Assembly: GCA_016195405.1 (NCBI GenBank) | Contig: JACPZP010000098.1 | Span: forward strand, 1-64,000 | Length of the DNA: 64,000 nt | DNA from: Planctomycetota bacterium | Lineage (GTDB): Bacteria > Planctomycetota > Planctomycetia > Gemmatales > Gemmataceae | Direction of reading: 5' to 3' | Shown here: one piece after another, positions 1 to 8,592 of the stretch | Position numbering within the stretch: the stretch's first letter is position 1 | How the letters are laid out: each line of letters opens with the position of its first letter | Notes under the pieces: model-generated | What the model was told of the DNA's origin: nothing | What the model saw: only the letters and a program-made list of their open reading frames with translations | The model's database searches: none | Program-made: the position numbers and the translations under genes

Positions 1-70
1 ATGCATTCGACTCCATCAGGGCGGCATAGGAGCGTCCCAGGTCGACTGCATCGTTGGCTGGGGAGGTCAT
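1..70 (-). CDS. 5' end of an unidentified protein, cut by the window edge
   Basis: An ATG at 70 on the minus strand opens a frame that stays open to the window edge and reads MTSPANDAVDLGRSYAALM. It starts 11 bp after the stop of the DUF420 gene, and a GAGGAG ribosome binding site lies just upstream, overlapping that stop. It is therefore probably the next gene of the same transcript. Only 23 residues are visible, so no family can be named. Confidence 0.55.
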   Translation of the reverse strand, partial: MTSPANDAVDLGRSYAALMESNA

Positions 71-81
71 TAGGGCACTCC

Positions 82-492
82 TCAGGGCACATCATGAGGC
101 AGGAAAAACACCCCTGTAACGAAAGTGCCGGTCCAAAGCGCAAGAAAGACGACGCCGATCGGCACGTGCAGGGAACGCCGCCGTCGCAGGCCCGTAAAGA
201 GCATCAACGGCAAAAGGGCGGCGGAAGGCAAGGAGAAGCACAAGTGAACGCGCAAGGCCGATTTGGCGTCATATCTTTCGAAATGATCGTTGAAAATGTC
301 CGGGCTGATAATCCGCGCGATCACCTCCAAGCCTAAGAGCGCCGTCATCGTCAGGGCGAACACCGCCATATTGATACGGCCATGCAGGGTATAGTTGCCT
401 CGCGCCAAAGCAGTCAAGGAACCAACGAGCAGCACCGTGACGGCAACCACTGCGATTTTCAGGATAAGGATCAGCGTTCCTGCCGGTAGCAC
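82..492 (-). CDS. DUF420 family membrane protein
   Basis: This is a 136-residue integral membrane protein with four hydrophobic stretches (about residues 5-30, 42-58, 83-101 and 112-130). Histidines lie in or near the second and third segments (GRINMAVFA, RVHLCFSLP), the pattern of the DUF420/YozB family. That family is often found near cytochrome c oxidase assembly genes, but its function is unproven. The start is a GTG with GGGAGAAA just upstream. The next gene downstream follows within 11 bp, so they are likely co-transcribed. The family assignment rests on size, topology and the histidine-bearing helices. Confidence 0.6.
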   Translation of the reverse strand: MLPAGTLILILKIAVVAVTVLLVGSLTALARGNYTLHGRINMAVFALTMTALLGLEVIARIISPDIFNDHFERYDAKSALRVHLCFSLPSAALLPLMLFTGLRRRRSLHVPIGVVFLALWTGTFVTGVFFLPHDVP

Positions 493-550
493 GCAATTTC
501 TCCCTAAGAGGCGACCATGTCATGATAGGGTCCGCAAGGACTTGTCAATA

Positions 551-587
551 CCCCCAGGATTCGCTGCGCTCATCCCGGGGCTTGGGG
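551..587. repeat. Dispersed repeat, copy 1 of an inverted pair
   Basis: A 37-bp segment containing CAGGATTCGCTGCGCTCATC recurs in opposite orientation at 2619-2655 with one mismatch. The two copies flank the acyltransferase and Gfo/Idh/MocA genes. Confidence 0.8.
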
Positions 588-608
588 CGTCAGGCTTGGG
601 GCGTCAGG
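581..608. repeat. Tandem duplication of a 14-bp unit
   Basis: CTTGGGGCGTCAGG occurs twice head to tail (581-594 and 595-608). The second copy contains the stop codon of the acyltransferase gene. Confidence 0.85.
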
Positions 609-1548
609 CGGCCGCGCGCTTTTTCGCGCGGACGGCGGGTTGATGTTTCCAGCGGCGGTGCAGCCAGAAATATTGTTCGGGGTATTGGCGAACAAGATTC
701 TCGAGGGCGGTCGTGTAGCGCTGCGTCATCGCCTTGACGGCATCAGGGCGGTTCTCATATTCCTCGGGCAGGATCACGTCTTCCACCATCGCCTGGTAGT
801 GCATGGGCCGATCGAGCCGCACGGTGGCGAAGACCACGATTGGGACGCGATGTTCCAGGGCAAGGAGCGCGACCGCCTTGTGGGTCGAGGCGGGCCGATT
901 GAAGAAGTCGACGTAAAGCCCGCGCTGGCCGGCGTCCTGGTCGGCGAGCGTGCCGAGCAAGCCGCCGGACTTGAGGACCTCTTGAATCTGATCGAAGTCG
1001 CCGCTCTTGGCCAGCATCTTTTGGCCATGGATTTCCCGGAACCGGCGCAGCAACTTATCGACGAAGGGATTGTCGAGCGGCCGGGCGATAGCGTGAATAC
1101 CAAAGCCCATGAGTCCCATGATGTAACTGGACAGCTCCCAGTTGCCGAAGTGGCCCGTCGCCAACAGGATCGGCCTGCCCCATAGAATCGGTTCCATGAC
1201 GCGGCGGCCGTCTTCGGGGCTGCGGAATCTTAGGTGATGCCGGAAGTTCTCCACGTGCAGCAGCCGCGGCAGAAACATGATCTCCACCAGCATGAGCAAG
1301 AAGTGGCGGTAGACGGCCCGCACGAGCGCGTCCAGCTCGGCTTCGCTGTACTTGTCGGGAAAAGCGATCCGAAGGTTGTCGAGGGCGACCAGGCGATGCC
1401 GGCGATCGACATGGTAGGCGAGCAAGGCAAGAAAGCGCGCAAAACCGCACGCCATGCGAAACGACAAGCACTGTAAAATGCAAATGAAAACGCGGACCGC
1501 CAAGTACACGAGAAAGTCGGCGAAAAGGGATCGCTGCTTGCGCGACAT
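604..1548 (-). CDS. LpxL/HtrB-type lysophospholipid (lipid A) acyltransferase
   Basis: This 314-residue protein belongs to the LpxL/HtrB/MsbB family, inner-membrane enzymes that add a secondary acyl chain to lipid A precursors using acyl-ACP. Evidence is an N-terminal hydrophobic anchor (residues 12-46), the catalytic HX4E box HFGNWE (H133 to E138) and the later block LADQDAGQRGLYVDFF, where members carry the conserved DQ pair. Length matches the family. The ATG is preceded by GGAGTGGCTC. It lies 15 bp behind the Gfo/Idh/MocA gene and is probably co-transcribed with it. The Lys/Arg-rich C-terminus ends inside a tandem duplication. The exact acceptor and chain length cannot be told. Confidence 0.85.
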   Translation of the reverse strand: MSRKQRSLFADFLVYLAVRVFICILQCLSFRMACGFARFLALLAYHVDRRHRLVALDNLRIAFPDKYSEAELDALVRAVYRHFLLMLVEIMFLPRLLHVENFRHHLRFRSPEDGRRVMEPILWGRPILLATGHFGNWELSSYIMGLMGFGIHAIARPLDNPFVDKLLRRFREIHGQKMLAKSGDFDQIQEVLKSGGLLGTLADQDAGQRGLYVDFFNRPASTHKAVALLALEHRVPIVVFATVRLDRPMHYQAMVEDVILPEEYENRPDAVKAMTQRYTTALENLVRQYPEQYFWLHRRWKHQPAVRAKKRAAA

Positions 1549-1563
1549 GAGCCACTCCGTTGG

Positions 1564-2610
1564 CTACTTGACTTCAACCACCTGCCCCGTCTTTTGGGCC
1601 TCGTAGATTCCGAGAATGACTTCCACCGCGCGGCGTCCTTCGCGGCCGTCGACGAGCGGCGGCTTTCCGGTTTCGATGGCCCGCACGAAATCGGCGAGCT
1701 GCCTCGCATGGCCGGCGTGCGAGATCGCCGCGGGGTTGCTCGATCCACCCGAGGCGCCGGTCTTCTGGGCGAAGCGGGCCCGAATTCGTTCATCCTCCGG
1801 GGTGGCGGGATCGAACTCCCAGCGTAGCAAATCGTCTTGTTCGATGATAGCCGAGCCGCGGCTGCCGTGGACGGCGATGGTCTTCGACAGGCCCGGCCAA
1901 ACGCTGGTCGCCGCCTGGATGACTCCCAGCGCCCCGCTCGCAAAACGCAAGCAGGCGACGGCGGTGTCTTCGACTTCAATTCTTTCATGCGCCAACATGG
2001 CGGTGAAGCCGCCGACGTGCGTGACCGGGCCCATCATCCACAAAAGCAGATCGACGTTGTGGATGGCCTGGTTCATCAGGGCGCCGCCGCCGTCGAGGGC
2101 TTGCGTGCCCTTCCAGCCGCCTTCATCGTAGTAGAATTGTGGCCGCCACCACTTGCAGGTCGTTTCGCCAAGCGTGAGCCGGCTGAAACGTCCCGCGGCC
2201 ACGGCTTTCTTCAATTCCTGATTGGCGTCGCCGAAACGCGATGGGAAGATCGTGCAAAGCTTGACGTTGTTTTTGTCACAGGCGTCAATGATGCGGTCAC
2301 AGCGGTCGAGCGTGATCTCCAACGGTTTTTCGACGACGACGTGCCTGCCTGCATTGGCCGATGCCACTGCCGGTTCCATGTGGGCCCCGCTCGGCGTCGT
2401 GATGATGACGATTTGGATGTCGGACCGCTTCAGAACCGCACTGAGATCGGTGGCGATGTCGCAGGACAGCTTCAATTCCTGGACCATCTTGGCGGCGCTA
2501 GCCTGCGTGCGACTGACGACGGTGGCCAAGCGCGTCCCCGGAATCTCGGCCAAGGCGCGAGCATGAAACCGCGCGATCAAGCCGCAGCCGACGATGGCAA
2601 CACCCAGCAT
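1564..2610 (-). CDS. Gfo/Idh/MocA family NAD(P)-dependent oxidoreductase
   Basis: The 348-residue protein has an N-terminal Rossmann fold with the nucleotide-binding stretch VAIVGCGLIARFH (residues 4-16). The conserved EKP motif is at E94-K95-P96 (VVVEKPLE). These mark the Gfo/Idh/MocA family, whose members oxidise or reduce sugars, inositols or amino-sugar derivatives. The substrate is not recognisable; planctomycetes carry dozens of such paralogues. The C-terminal domain includes the LDGGGALMNQAIHNVDLL stretch with the usual catalytic-site histidine (IHNVD). It precedes the lipid A acyltransferase by 15 bp on the same strand. Confidence 0.85.
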   Translation of the reverse strand: MLGVAIVGCGLIARFHARALAEIPGTRLATVVSRTQASAAKMVQELKLSCDIATDLSAVLKRSDIQIVIITTPSGAHMEPAVASANAGRHVVVEKPLEITLDRCDRIIDACDKNNVKLCTIFPSRFGDANQELKKAVAAGRFSRLTLGETTCKWWRPQFYYDEGGWKGTQALDGGGALMNQAIHNVDLLLWMMGPVTHVGGFTAMLAHERIEVEDTAVACLRFASGALGVIQAATSVWPGLSKTIAVHGSRGSAIIEQDDLLRWEFDPATPEDERIRARFAQKTGASGGSSNPAAISHAGHARQLADFVRAIETGKPPLVDGREGRRAVEVILGIYEAQKTGQVVEVK

Positions 2611-2618
2611 CCGTCATT

Positions 2619-2655
2619 CCCCAAGCCCCAGGATGAGCGCAGCGAATCCTGGGGG
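2619..2655. repeat. Dispersed repeat, copy 2 (inverted relative to 551-587)
   Basis: This is the reverse complement of 551-587 with 36 of 37 positions identical. It lies in the 69-bp gap between pgsA and the Gfo/Idh/MocA gene. Confidence 0.8.
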
Positions 2656-2679
2656 TTAGACCCACCCCAAACTTGAACC

Positions 2680-3249
2680 TCATGACCTGAGAAGCGCGAA
2701 TGCGCGCCACAGATACTGAAGCCCGCTCAGCGCCGTCGAGGCCAACATGCCGTAAACGAGAATGTCGCGAACGACGTCGGCCCACTGCGCCGGCGATTGC
2801 AAGGCCCAGAAGATCGCAAAAAGGGCCGCACATTGCAGAACCATCTTGATCTTCCCGAGCCAATCGGCGCCAAACACCGCGCCCATGTTCTCCATGAAGC
2901 CGCGCAGGCCGGTAATGATCAGCTCGCGGGCCACGACCAGCGTTACCATCCAGGCCGCCAAGCCCGAATTTGCAACCGGCAGCAAGAAAATGTAAGCGCC
3001 GCACACCAGAACCTTGTCCACGAGCGGATCGAGATTACGGCCAAGCGTGCTGCCGAGGTTGAGCTTGCGGGCCAAAAAACCGTCCAGCCAATCCGTGAGC
3101 GCTGCCACCGCGAATACTACGATGCACGCGATCCAGAGGTCCCCCAATGCTATCAGCACGAAAAGGACGATGGCCAGCACGAACCGCGCGGCCGTCAATT
3201 GGTTGGGAATATTGAACACCGGCGGCCGGCTCGGACTGATCGTCGCCAT
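2680..3249 (-). CDS. pgsA: CDP-diacylglycerol--glycerol-3-phosphate 3-phosphatidyltransferase
   Basis: This enzyme makes phosphatidylglycerophosphate, the committed step of phosphatidylglycerol and cardiolipin synthesis, at the inner membrane. The complete CDP-alcohol phosphotransferase signature DGx2ARx8Gx3Dx3D is present, with D56, G57, A60, R61, G70, D74 and D78. Several hydrophobic helices surround it. The 189-residue length is typical, and the N-terminal FNIPNQLTAARFVL is a PgsA hallmark. Its ATG lies 3 bp behind the rimO stop, so rimO and pgsA form one transcript. Confidence 0.93.
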   Translation of the reverse strand: MATISPSRPPVFNIPNQLTAARFVLAIVLFVLIALGDLWIACIVVFAVAALTDWLDGFLARKLNLGSTLGRNLDPLVDKVLVCGAYIFLLPVANSGLAAWMVTLVVARELIITGLRGFMENMGAVFGADWLGKIKMVLQCAALFAIFWALQSPAQWADVVRDILVYGMLASTALSGLQYLWRAFALLRS

Positions 3250-3252
3250 CGC

Positions 3253-4653
3253 TCACCTCGGCTTCCCGACCGCTCGTCCCAAGAGATCGTAGCCATCACC
3301 GCCGGTGATTTTGACGTCGATGATGTCGCCGGGCCGCAAGCCTTTGCCTTTGACTCGAACCAGGCAATCGATTTGCGGTGCATCGGCGTGGCTGCGGGCC
3401 AAGAGGTGGTTGGGCACATCGGGATCGGGGCCGTCTACGATCACCTCCATCGTCTGACCGGCGCGACTTTGTGCCCAGGCGAGGGCGACTTGCTGCTGGG
3501 CGCGCATCAAACGATCACGCCGCTCTTCTTTAACTTCTTCGGGCAGATGGCCGTCGAGCTTGGTTGCCGGCGTGCCAGGCTCGAACGAGTAGGTGAACAC
3601 GCCGGCGCGCTCGAACTTCGCCGCGCCGATGAACTCGACGAGTTTCTGGAACTCGGCTTCGGTCTCGCCTGGGAAGCCGGTGATGAATGTAGTCCGCAGC
3701 GTTAGATTCGGAATGCTCGACCGCAGTCGGGTCAGCAGTTCCTCTATGTCCTGCCGGCGAACGCGGCGCTGCATCCGTTTCAGCACACGGTCATTGATGT
3801 GTTGCAACGGCAAATCGAGGTACGGAATGATCTTCTTGCTCGCAATTAGCGTGTCGATCAATTCATTGTTGAAGTGGATCGGATAGGCGTACATGATGCG
3901 AATCCATTCGATGCCGTTCACCGTTTCCAGCTCGCGCAAAAGCTCCGCCAGCCGCACCCGGCCGTAGAGATCGAGGCCATAATACGTGGTGTCCTGGGCG
4001 ACAATGACCAGCTCGCGGACGCCGTCGGCCGCAAGCTCGCGCGCCTCGCGGATCACCTCCTCCATCGGCTTGGTGACGTGCTTGCCGCGCATGCCGGGGA
4101 TGGCGCAGAAGGTGCAAGTGCGATCGCATCCTTCGGAAATCTTGAGGTAGGCATAGTGTCGCGGCGTGATGCGCAGACGCGCGGTGTCTTCCTGGGCCTT
4201 GACCGGCGCAGGGCGGAAGAGGGAACGGTGTTCGTCCTCCGTAGGGCGGGCTGCCAGCCTGCCGTTCCGCGCTGAAACGGGCACGCTGGCAGCCTGCCCT
4301 ACGACTTGCGCTATCTCTTCGCGCCCGAAGACGCCTACGATTGCATCGACGCCTGGCACCTCCGCGAGAAGCTCATCTTTCTTGCGTTCCGCCAAGCATC
4401 CGGCAACCACGACGGCGCCGATATCGCCGCGCTCTTTGCGAGCCAGCATCTCACGGATAACGCCCAGCGATTCTTGCCTGGCCGATTCAATGAAGCCGCA
4501 GGTGTTGACGACGACGACATCCGCCCCCGCGGCGTCGGGAACCAGCGTGTAGCCGTCCTGGGCCAGCTTGCCGAGCATCCGTTCGGAATCGACGAGATTC
4601 TTGGGACAGCCGAGGCTGACGAAAGCAAGGGTTCCCTTGGACTCTACGCTCAT
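3253..4653 (-). CDS. rimO: Ribosomal protein S12 methylthiotransferase RimO
   Basis: RimO is a radical-SAM enzyme that methylthiolates the conserved aspartate of ribosomal protein S12. The UPF0004 domain supplies cluster cysteines C16 (LGCPKN), C52 (NTCGFI) and C86 (AGCLAE). The radical SAM CxxxCxxC motif is C176-C180-C183 (CDRTCTFC), and a TRAM domain closes the C-terminus. The gene is 466 codons, about 25 more than E. coli RimO. The excess coincides with a palindromic repeat inserted in frame at about residues 117-138, in the linker between the UPF0004 and radical SAM domains. It overlaps nothing downstream and is followed 3 bp later by pgsA. Confidence 0.95.
   Translation of the reverse strand: MSVESKGTLAFVSLGCPKNLVDSERMLGKLAQDGYTLVPDAAGADVVVVNTCGFIESARQESLGVIREMLARKERGDIGAVVVAGCLAERKKDELLAEVPGVDAIVGVFGREEIAQVVGQAASVPVSARNGRLAARPTEDEHRSLFRPAPVKAQEDTARLRITPRHYAYLKISEGCDRTCTFCAIPGMRGKHVTKPMEEVIREARELAADGVRELVIVAQDTTYYGLDLYGRVRLAELLRELETVNGIEWIRIMYAYPIHFNNELIDTLIASKKIIPYLDLPLQHINDRVLKRMQRRVRRQDIEELLTRLRSSIPNLTLRTTFITGFPGETEAEFQKLVEFIGAAKFERAGVFTYSFEPGTPATKLDGHLPEEVKEERRDRLMRAQQQVALAWAQSRAGQTMEVIVDGPDPDVPNHLLARSHADAPQIDCLVRVKGKGLRPGDIIDVKITGGDGYDLLGRAVGKPR
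4240..4303. repeat. Palindromic REP-like element inside rimO
   Basis: Arms 4240-4263 and 4280-4303 are 24 bp each with two mismatches (GGCTGCCAGC core) around a 16-bp loop. It is read in frame as part of rimO and encodes GQAASVPVSARNGRLAARP in the interdomain linker. Confidence 0.85.
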
Positions 4654-4734
4654 TCAACTCTTCTCTTTGGCGGACCGTGGTATAGCTTGCCAACTTGCCG
4701 GAGCTAAGTTGTCGCCTTCACAAGCATAAACAGT

Positions 4735-4776
4735 TTTTATACGATTGTGTGCTGATTTTATACGATTGTGTGCTCA
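4735..4776. repeat. 21-bp tandem duplication upstream of the M48 protease
   Basis: TTTTATACGATTGTGTGCTG followed by one base is repeated at once (4735-4755, 4756-4776) with a single mismatch. It sits in the divergent gap between rimO and the protease gene, 29 bp before the proposed protease start, and so may affect expression. Confidence 0.8.
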
Positions 4777-4805
4777 GCGCGGCCCGAAAGCTCGAGCTTT
4801 CACCC

Positions 4806-5930
4806 ATGGAAATCCTGGCTCCGACGTCATCCGAAGTAAAGCGATACCAGCGGCAAAAGCTGATCGTCCTCGTCATGGGCACGGCCATCGCTCTAATCTG
4901 GCTTTCGTTGACCGCCTTTCGGTTCGGGCCGCAAGTTGGGCAATGGTTGACGGACCTGTTTGGCGAACAACCGTGGTTCCGGCTTTGGGCTGTTGCGGGC
5001 TTGCTCGGCATCAGTCTGGAACTCATCACCCTGCCGATTGATTTCTATTCCAGCTACATTCTGGAGCATCGCTACCAACTTAGCAACCAGACACTCGGAC
5101 GTTGGATCGTGCAGCGGCTCAAAGGCTATTTGGTCGGCGGCGTTTTGGGACTGATGCTTCTATCCGGCCTTTATGCGCTGTTGTGGACGACAGGCGATTG
5201 GTGGTGGCTTTGGGCGACGGCGGGATGGCTGCTGGTGAGCCTGGTGCTCGGACAGCTCTTGCCCGTGTTGATCCTGCCGATCTTCTACAAGGTCACGCCG
5301 TTGACGGATGAAACGCTTCTGCACCGCCTCCGCGCCTTGACTTCGGGAACGACGCTCACCATTCAAGGAATTTATCGCCTGGAGCTGAGCAAGGAGACGC
5401 GCAAGGCGAATGCCGCGCTCGCCGGTCTGGGCCGAACCCGCCGCGTTTTGCTCGGGGACACGCTGCTCGAACAATTCACTCCCGAGGAAATCGAAGTCGT
5501 GTTCGCCCATGAAGTCGGGCACCACGTCCATCGCCATCTCGTCAAGATGATAGCCGTCAAGGTGGTGTTGTCGCTGACCGGTTTCTTTCTCGTGGACTCG
5601 TTCTTGCGAACCGCTGCCGCGGGACTTGGATACGCGAGTTACTCCGATCCCGCCGCCCTACCATTGGTGTTGTTTGTGCTGACGCTTTTTGGCCTTGTCC
5701 TGACTCCTGCCGAGAACGCGCTGAGTCGGTTCTTCGAAAGGCAGTGCGACCGCTACGCCCTCGACCGCACTTCGAACACGGCGGCGTACCGGTCCGCGTT
5801 CATCAAGCTTGCAAAAATCAACAAATCCGACCCCGATCCGCATCGGCTCGTTGCCTGGCTATTTTACGACCATCCACCAATACGTGAACGCCTGGCCATA
5901 GCAGGTGATGCTTCCGAGCCCCTCTCATAA
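4806..5930 (+). CDS. M48 family (Ste24/CAAX protease-like) membrane zinc metalloprotease
   Basis: The frame opens further upstream, but the ATG at 4806 is preferred because residues before it are encoded by the tandem repeat. From there the protein is 374 residues. Several membrane helices precede the zinc-binding motif HEVGH at H235-E236-H239 (VFAHEVGHHVHRH). A second conserved block ENALSRFFERQCDRYALD supplies the third ligand, as in Ste24-type proteases. The C-terminal DHPPIRERL is a further M48A hallmark. Such enzymes cleave membrane-associated or prenylated peptides; bacterial substrates are usually unknown. It is divergent from rimO. Confidence 0.85.
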   Translation: MEILAPTSSEVKRYQRQKLIVLVMGTAIALIWLSLTAFRFGPQVGQWLTDLFGEQPWFRLWAVAGLLGISLELITLPIDFYSSYILEHRYQLSNQTLGRWIVQRLKGYLVGGVLGLMLLSGLYALLWTTGDWWWLWATAGWLLVSLVLGQLLPVLILPIFYKVTPLTDETLLHRLRALTSGTTLTIQGIYRLELSKETRKANAALAGLGRTRRVLLGDTLLEQFTPEEIEVVFAHEVGHHVHRHLVKMIAVKVVLSLTGFFLVDSFLRTAAAGLGYASYSDPAALPLVLFVLTLFGLVLTPAENALSRFFERQCDRYALDRTSNTAAYRSAFIKLAKINKSDPDPHRLVAWLFYDHPPIRERLAIAGDASEPLS

Positions 5931-5983
5931 ACCTTTAATCCGCCGTGTGATAGACTGTTTGTGGGTTAGTCTGTCCACTCCCC

Positions 5984-6676
5984 ATGTGGAGAACGCGCGT
6001 GCGGGTGCTGCTTATTGAAGATCACAAACCGCTGGTTAAGGCATTAAGGCGAGGCCTGGAAGAGGAAGGTTTGGCCGTCGACACCGCCGAGGACGGCGAG
6101 GAAGGCGACTACAAGGCCCGCACCGCCAGCTACGACGCCATTATCCTCGATCTCATGCTCCCCAAAAAGGACGGCTTGAGCGTCCTCAGGGATTGGCGCA
6201 AGGACGGCATCAAGACGCATGTTCTTTGCCTTACCGCCAAGGACACGACGTCCGACAAGGTGAACGGCCTCGACATCGGCGCCGACGACTACCTGACCAA
6301 GCCGTTCCAGCTTGAAGAGCTTCTCGCGAGGCTGCGGGCTCTGATTCGCCGCAGCCATCAAGTCAAGGATCCGATCATCCGGGTCCACGACTTGGAAATT
6401 GACACGGCGGCCCGCATCGTCAAGCGCGGCGGCCTGGCGATCCATCTCACGCCGCGCGAGTTCGCCCTCTTGCAGTTCCTCGCCTTTCATCGCGGCAAGG
6501 TGGTCACCCGCTCTATGATCTGGGACCATCTGTATGATGAATATGACGAGAATACGTCCAACGTCGTCGACGTTTACATTCGCTACCTTCGCACCAAGAT
6601 CGACAAGGGCTTCGAAACGCCCCTGATTTTGACGCGCTGGGGCGAAGGCTACATGCTTCGCGGCGACCGGGAGTAG
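5984..6676 (+). CDS. OmpR/PhoB family response regulator
   Basis: This is a DNA-binding response regulator of 230 residues. The receiver domain (about 6-120) has the acidic pocket ED, phospho-acceptor D56 (IILDLMLP) and the conserved lysine in LTAKD. The C-terminal winged helix (about 135-226) carries LTPREFALLQFLAFHRGKVV and DVYIRYLRTKID typical of OmpR/PhoB proteins. ATG 5984 lacks a clear ribosome binding site; the in-frame GTG at 5999, giving VRVLLIEDH, is a plausible alternative. It is followed after 33 bp by the cognate sensor kinase. The regulon is unknown. Confidence 0.92.
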   Translation: MWRTRVRVLLIEDHKPLVKALRRGLEEEGLAVDTAEDGEEGDYKARTASYDAIILDLMLPKKDGLSVLRDWRKDGIKTHVLCLTAKDTTSDKVNGLDIGADDYLTKPFQLEELLARLRALIRRSHQVKDPIIRVHDLEIDTAARIVKRGGLAIHLTPREFALLQFLAFHRGKVVTRSMIWDHLYDEYDENTSNVVDVYIRYLRTKIDKGFETPLILTRWGEGYMLRGDRE

Positions 6677-6709
6677 GATGGATTTCCAATCCGTCCTACG
6701 CAACAAGTC

Positions 6710-8560
6710 ATGCGCTCTATCCGCTTCTCGCTGATCGTTTACTTCTTGGCCCTGCTGGCGGTGTCCTTGGGCGGCATCTCCTGGCTTGCCTACCGTAGTT
6801 TGGCAGAAACACTTCGCGAGAAGCAAGGCAGCACGAACGCCCTGATCGAATCCCAGTATGTGACGCTTTGCAAGGAAGCCCGCATCGCGTTTGACAAGCG
6901 GTTGCTCAATCGAGCGCAAACTTTGGGCCACCTGGCGCGTTCTTCCAGGCCGCTTTACGAGCCGCTCAATGCTCTGGGCGCTGTCAGCAGCCCACTTCAT
7001 CCGCAGGGCGCTTGGAACGCGGCGCTTTGGGCGCAGCAGGGAGTCAATCGCGAGTTGGTCTGGATGGTGCGCAAATTGCGTATGGAGCCGCAAAAACGCT
7101 GGATCGAAGGAACCGAGATCTACATCGATGTTCCCGATGATTTCGTTTTTTCCGCGGATGCCACACATGGGCAGGAATACTTTCTGGCCTACACGCGACA
7201 CGGTCAGATGTTCCAACGATCGGAATCCGCCAAGAATCTGGAGATTACCTTTGATGAGCAATTGATTCCAACGTTTATGGAGCAGCACGCAGTTGAGCAT
7301 TTCGACAACATTGAGCCCAAGCCCGGACTACACCTTCGCCGCATAACGATCATGGAACCGGTGACCAGGTTCCGCTACATGACATTCGATAAGGAATGGC
7401 AATACTTGCGCTTCGCGACGCGTCCCCGCGCCACGCCCTCCGGGCGCACGGAGGCCAAAACGCAAAAAGAGCCGGCTGAGGCGATGCGACCACCGAGCGG
7501 TGAGGTCACCATCGCGCCCGTAATTTACATTCAATACGCCGGCTCCACCGACGTCCTGGAGCGCCGGCTAAAGGACCTAACCGATGATCGGGATGAAAAG
7601 CTTGCCGCCGTAGCAGAGGAAACGCGTGAAGCCCGTGTTGCCTTGCGCAATCGCTTTTTGTGGATTTGCTTGGCAGCATTTGCGGCCATCGTCGTTGGCG
7701 GTACGGTGTTGATCCGGCACGGTCTGGTGCCCCTCGACCGCCTTTCCGAAGCCGTCAGCCAAGTATCAGCGAAGGATTTCAGGCTCAAGATCGACCAGGG
7801 CGCGCTTCCGAGGGAGTTGCAGCCCATCGCCGCGCGTCTCTCTAAGACGCTCGACCAGCTGCAGTGCGCATTCGATCGCGAAAAGCAGGCGGCGGCCGAC
7901 ATTTCTCACGAACTGCGCACGCCGCTGGCCGCCATGATGACGACTCTGGAGGTAGCCCTGAAGAAATCGCGAACACCTGCCGAATACCGTGAGTTGATCG
8001 AAGAATGCCGGGCCAGCGGCGAACACATGGCGGACTTGGTGGAACGGCTGCTCGCGCTCGCGCGGCTCGATGCCGGCGCCGTCGCCATCAAGAGCGAGCC
8101 CGTCGACGCCGCCGGTTTGGCACGGCAATGCGCCCAGCTCGTGAGGCCCCTCGTCGAGGAGCGCGGCCTGACCCTGCGCGTTCACGCCGATGAACCCGTA
8201 CCCCTCGAAAGCGATCCCGACAAGCTGCGCGAGATCGTCACCAACCTTCTGCACAATGCCATCCAGTACAACAAGCCGAGCGGCATCATTGACCTCGACG
8301 TCTCACGGGACAACGGCCACGTCCGCCTTGAAGTGCGCGACACCGGCATTGGGATCGCGCCGGAGCAACGTCAACGCATCTTCGAGCGCTTCTACCGTGC
8401 CGATCCCTCCCGTCATTCCGACACGCCGCACGCCGGCCTCGGCCTCGCCATCGTCAAAAGCTACCTCGACCTCATGGGCGGGGCCATCAGCGTCGACAGC
8501 GGCCAGGACGGCAGCACGTTTGTCGTGGAATTGCCGGCGGATGGCCCATCACGTGCGTGA
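6710..8560 (+). CDS. Sensor histidine kinase (HAMP-HisKA-HATPase)
   Basis: The 616-residue protein is the likely partner of the preceding response regulator. It has a membrane helix at 5-30, a long periplasmic sensor region (about 31-310) without a recognised fold, a second helix (about 312-335) and a HAMP linker. The HisKA phospho-acceptor is H400 (ADISHELRTP). The ATP-binding domain shows the N box (NLLHNAIQYN), G1 box (DTGIGIAPEQ), F region (IFERFYRAD) and G2 box (GLGLAIVKSY). All catalytic boxes look intact. The signal sensed is unknown. Confidence 0.93.
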   Translation: MRSIRFSLIVYFLALLAVSLGGISWLAYRSLAETLREKQGSTNALIESQYVTLCKEARIAFDKRLLNRAQTLGHLARSSRPLYEPLNALGAVSSPLHPQGAWNAALWAQQGVNRELVWMVRKLRMEPQKRWIEGTEIYIDVPDDFVFSADATHGQEYFLAYTRHGQMFQRSESAKNLEITFDEQLIPTFMEQHAVEHFDNIEPKPGLHLRRITIMEPVTRFRYMTFDKEWQYLRFATRPRATPSGRTEAKTQKEPAEAMRPPSGEVTIAPVIYIQYAGSTDVLERRLKDLTDDRDEKLAAVAEETREARVALRNRFLWICLAAFAAIVVGGTVLIRHGLVPLDRLSEAVSQVSAKDFRLKIDQGALPRELQPIAARLSKTLDQLQCAFDREKQAAADISHELRTPLAAMMTTLEVALKKSRTPAEYRELIEECRASGEHMADLVERLLALARLDAGAVAIKSEPVDAAGLARQCAQLVRPLVEERGLTLRVHADEPVPLESDPDKLREIVTNLLHNAIQYNKPSGIIDLDVSRDNGHVRLEVRDTGIGIAPEQRQRIFERFYRADPSRHSDTPHAGLGLAIVKSYLDLMGGAISVDSGQDGSTFVVELPADGPSRA

Positions 8561-8592
8561 TACCCAATCATCCCTCGATTTTCGCTCGGCAA

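Noticed and set aside
1-336. Plus-strand frame of 111 codons at the window start
   Set aside because: It lies antisense to the DUF420 gene, is rich in Arg/His/Gln and has no recognisable fold.
6044-7300. 418-codon minus-strand frame
   Set aside because: It is antisense to the two-component genes, whose motifs are unequivocal; long antisense frames are expected from the strong third-position GC bias.
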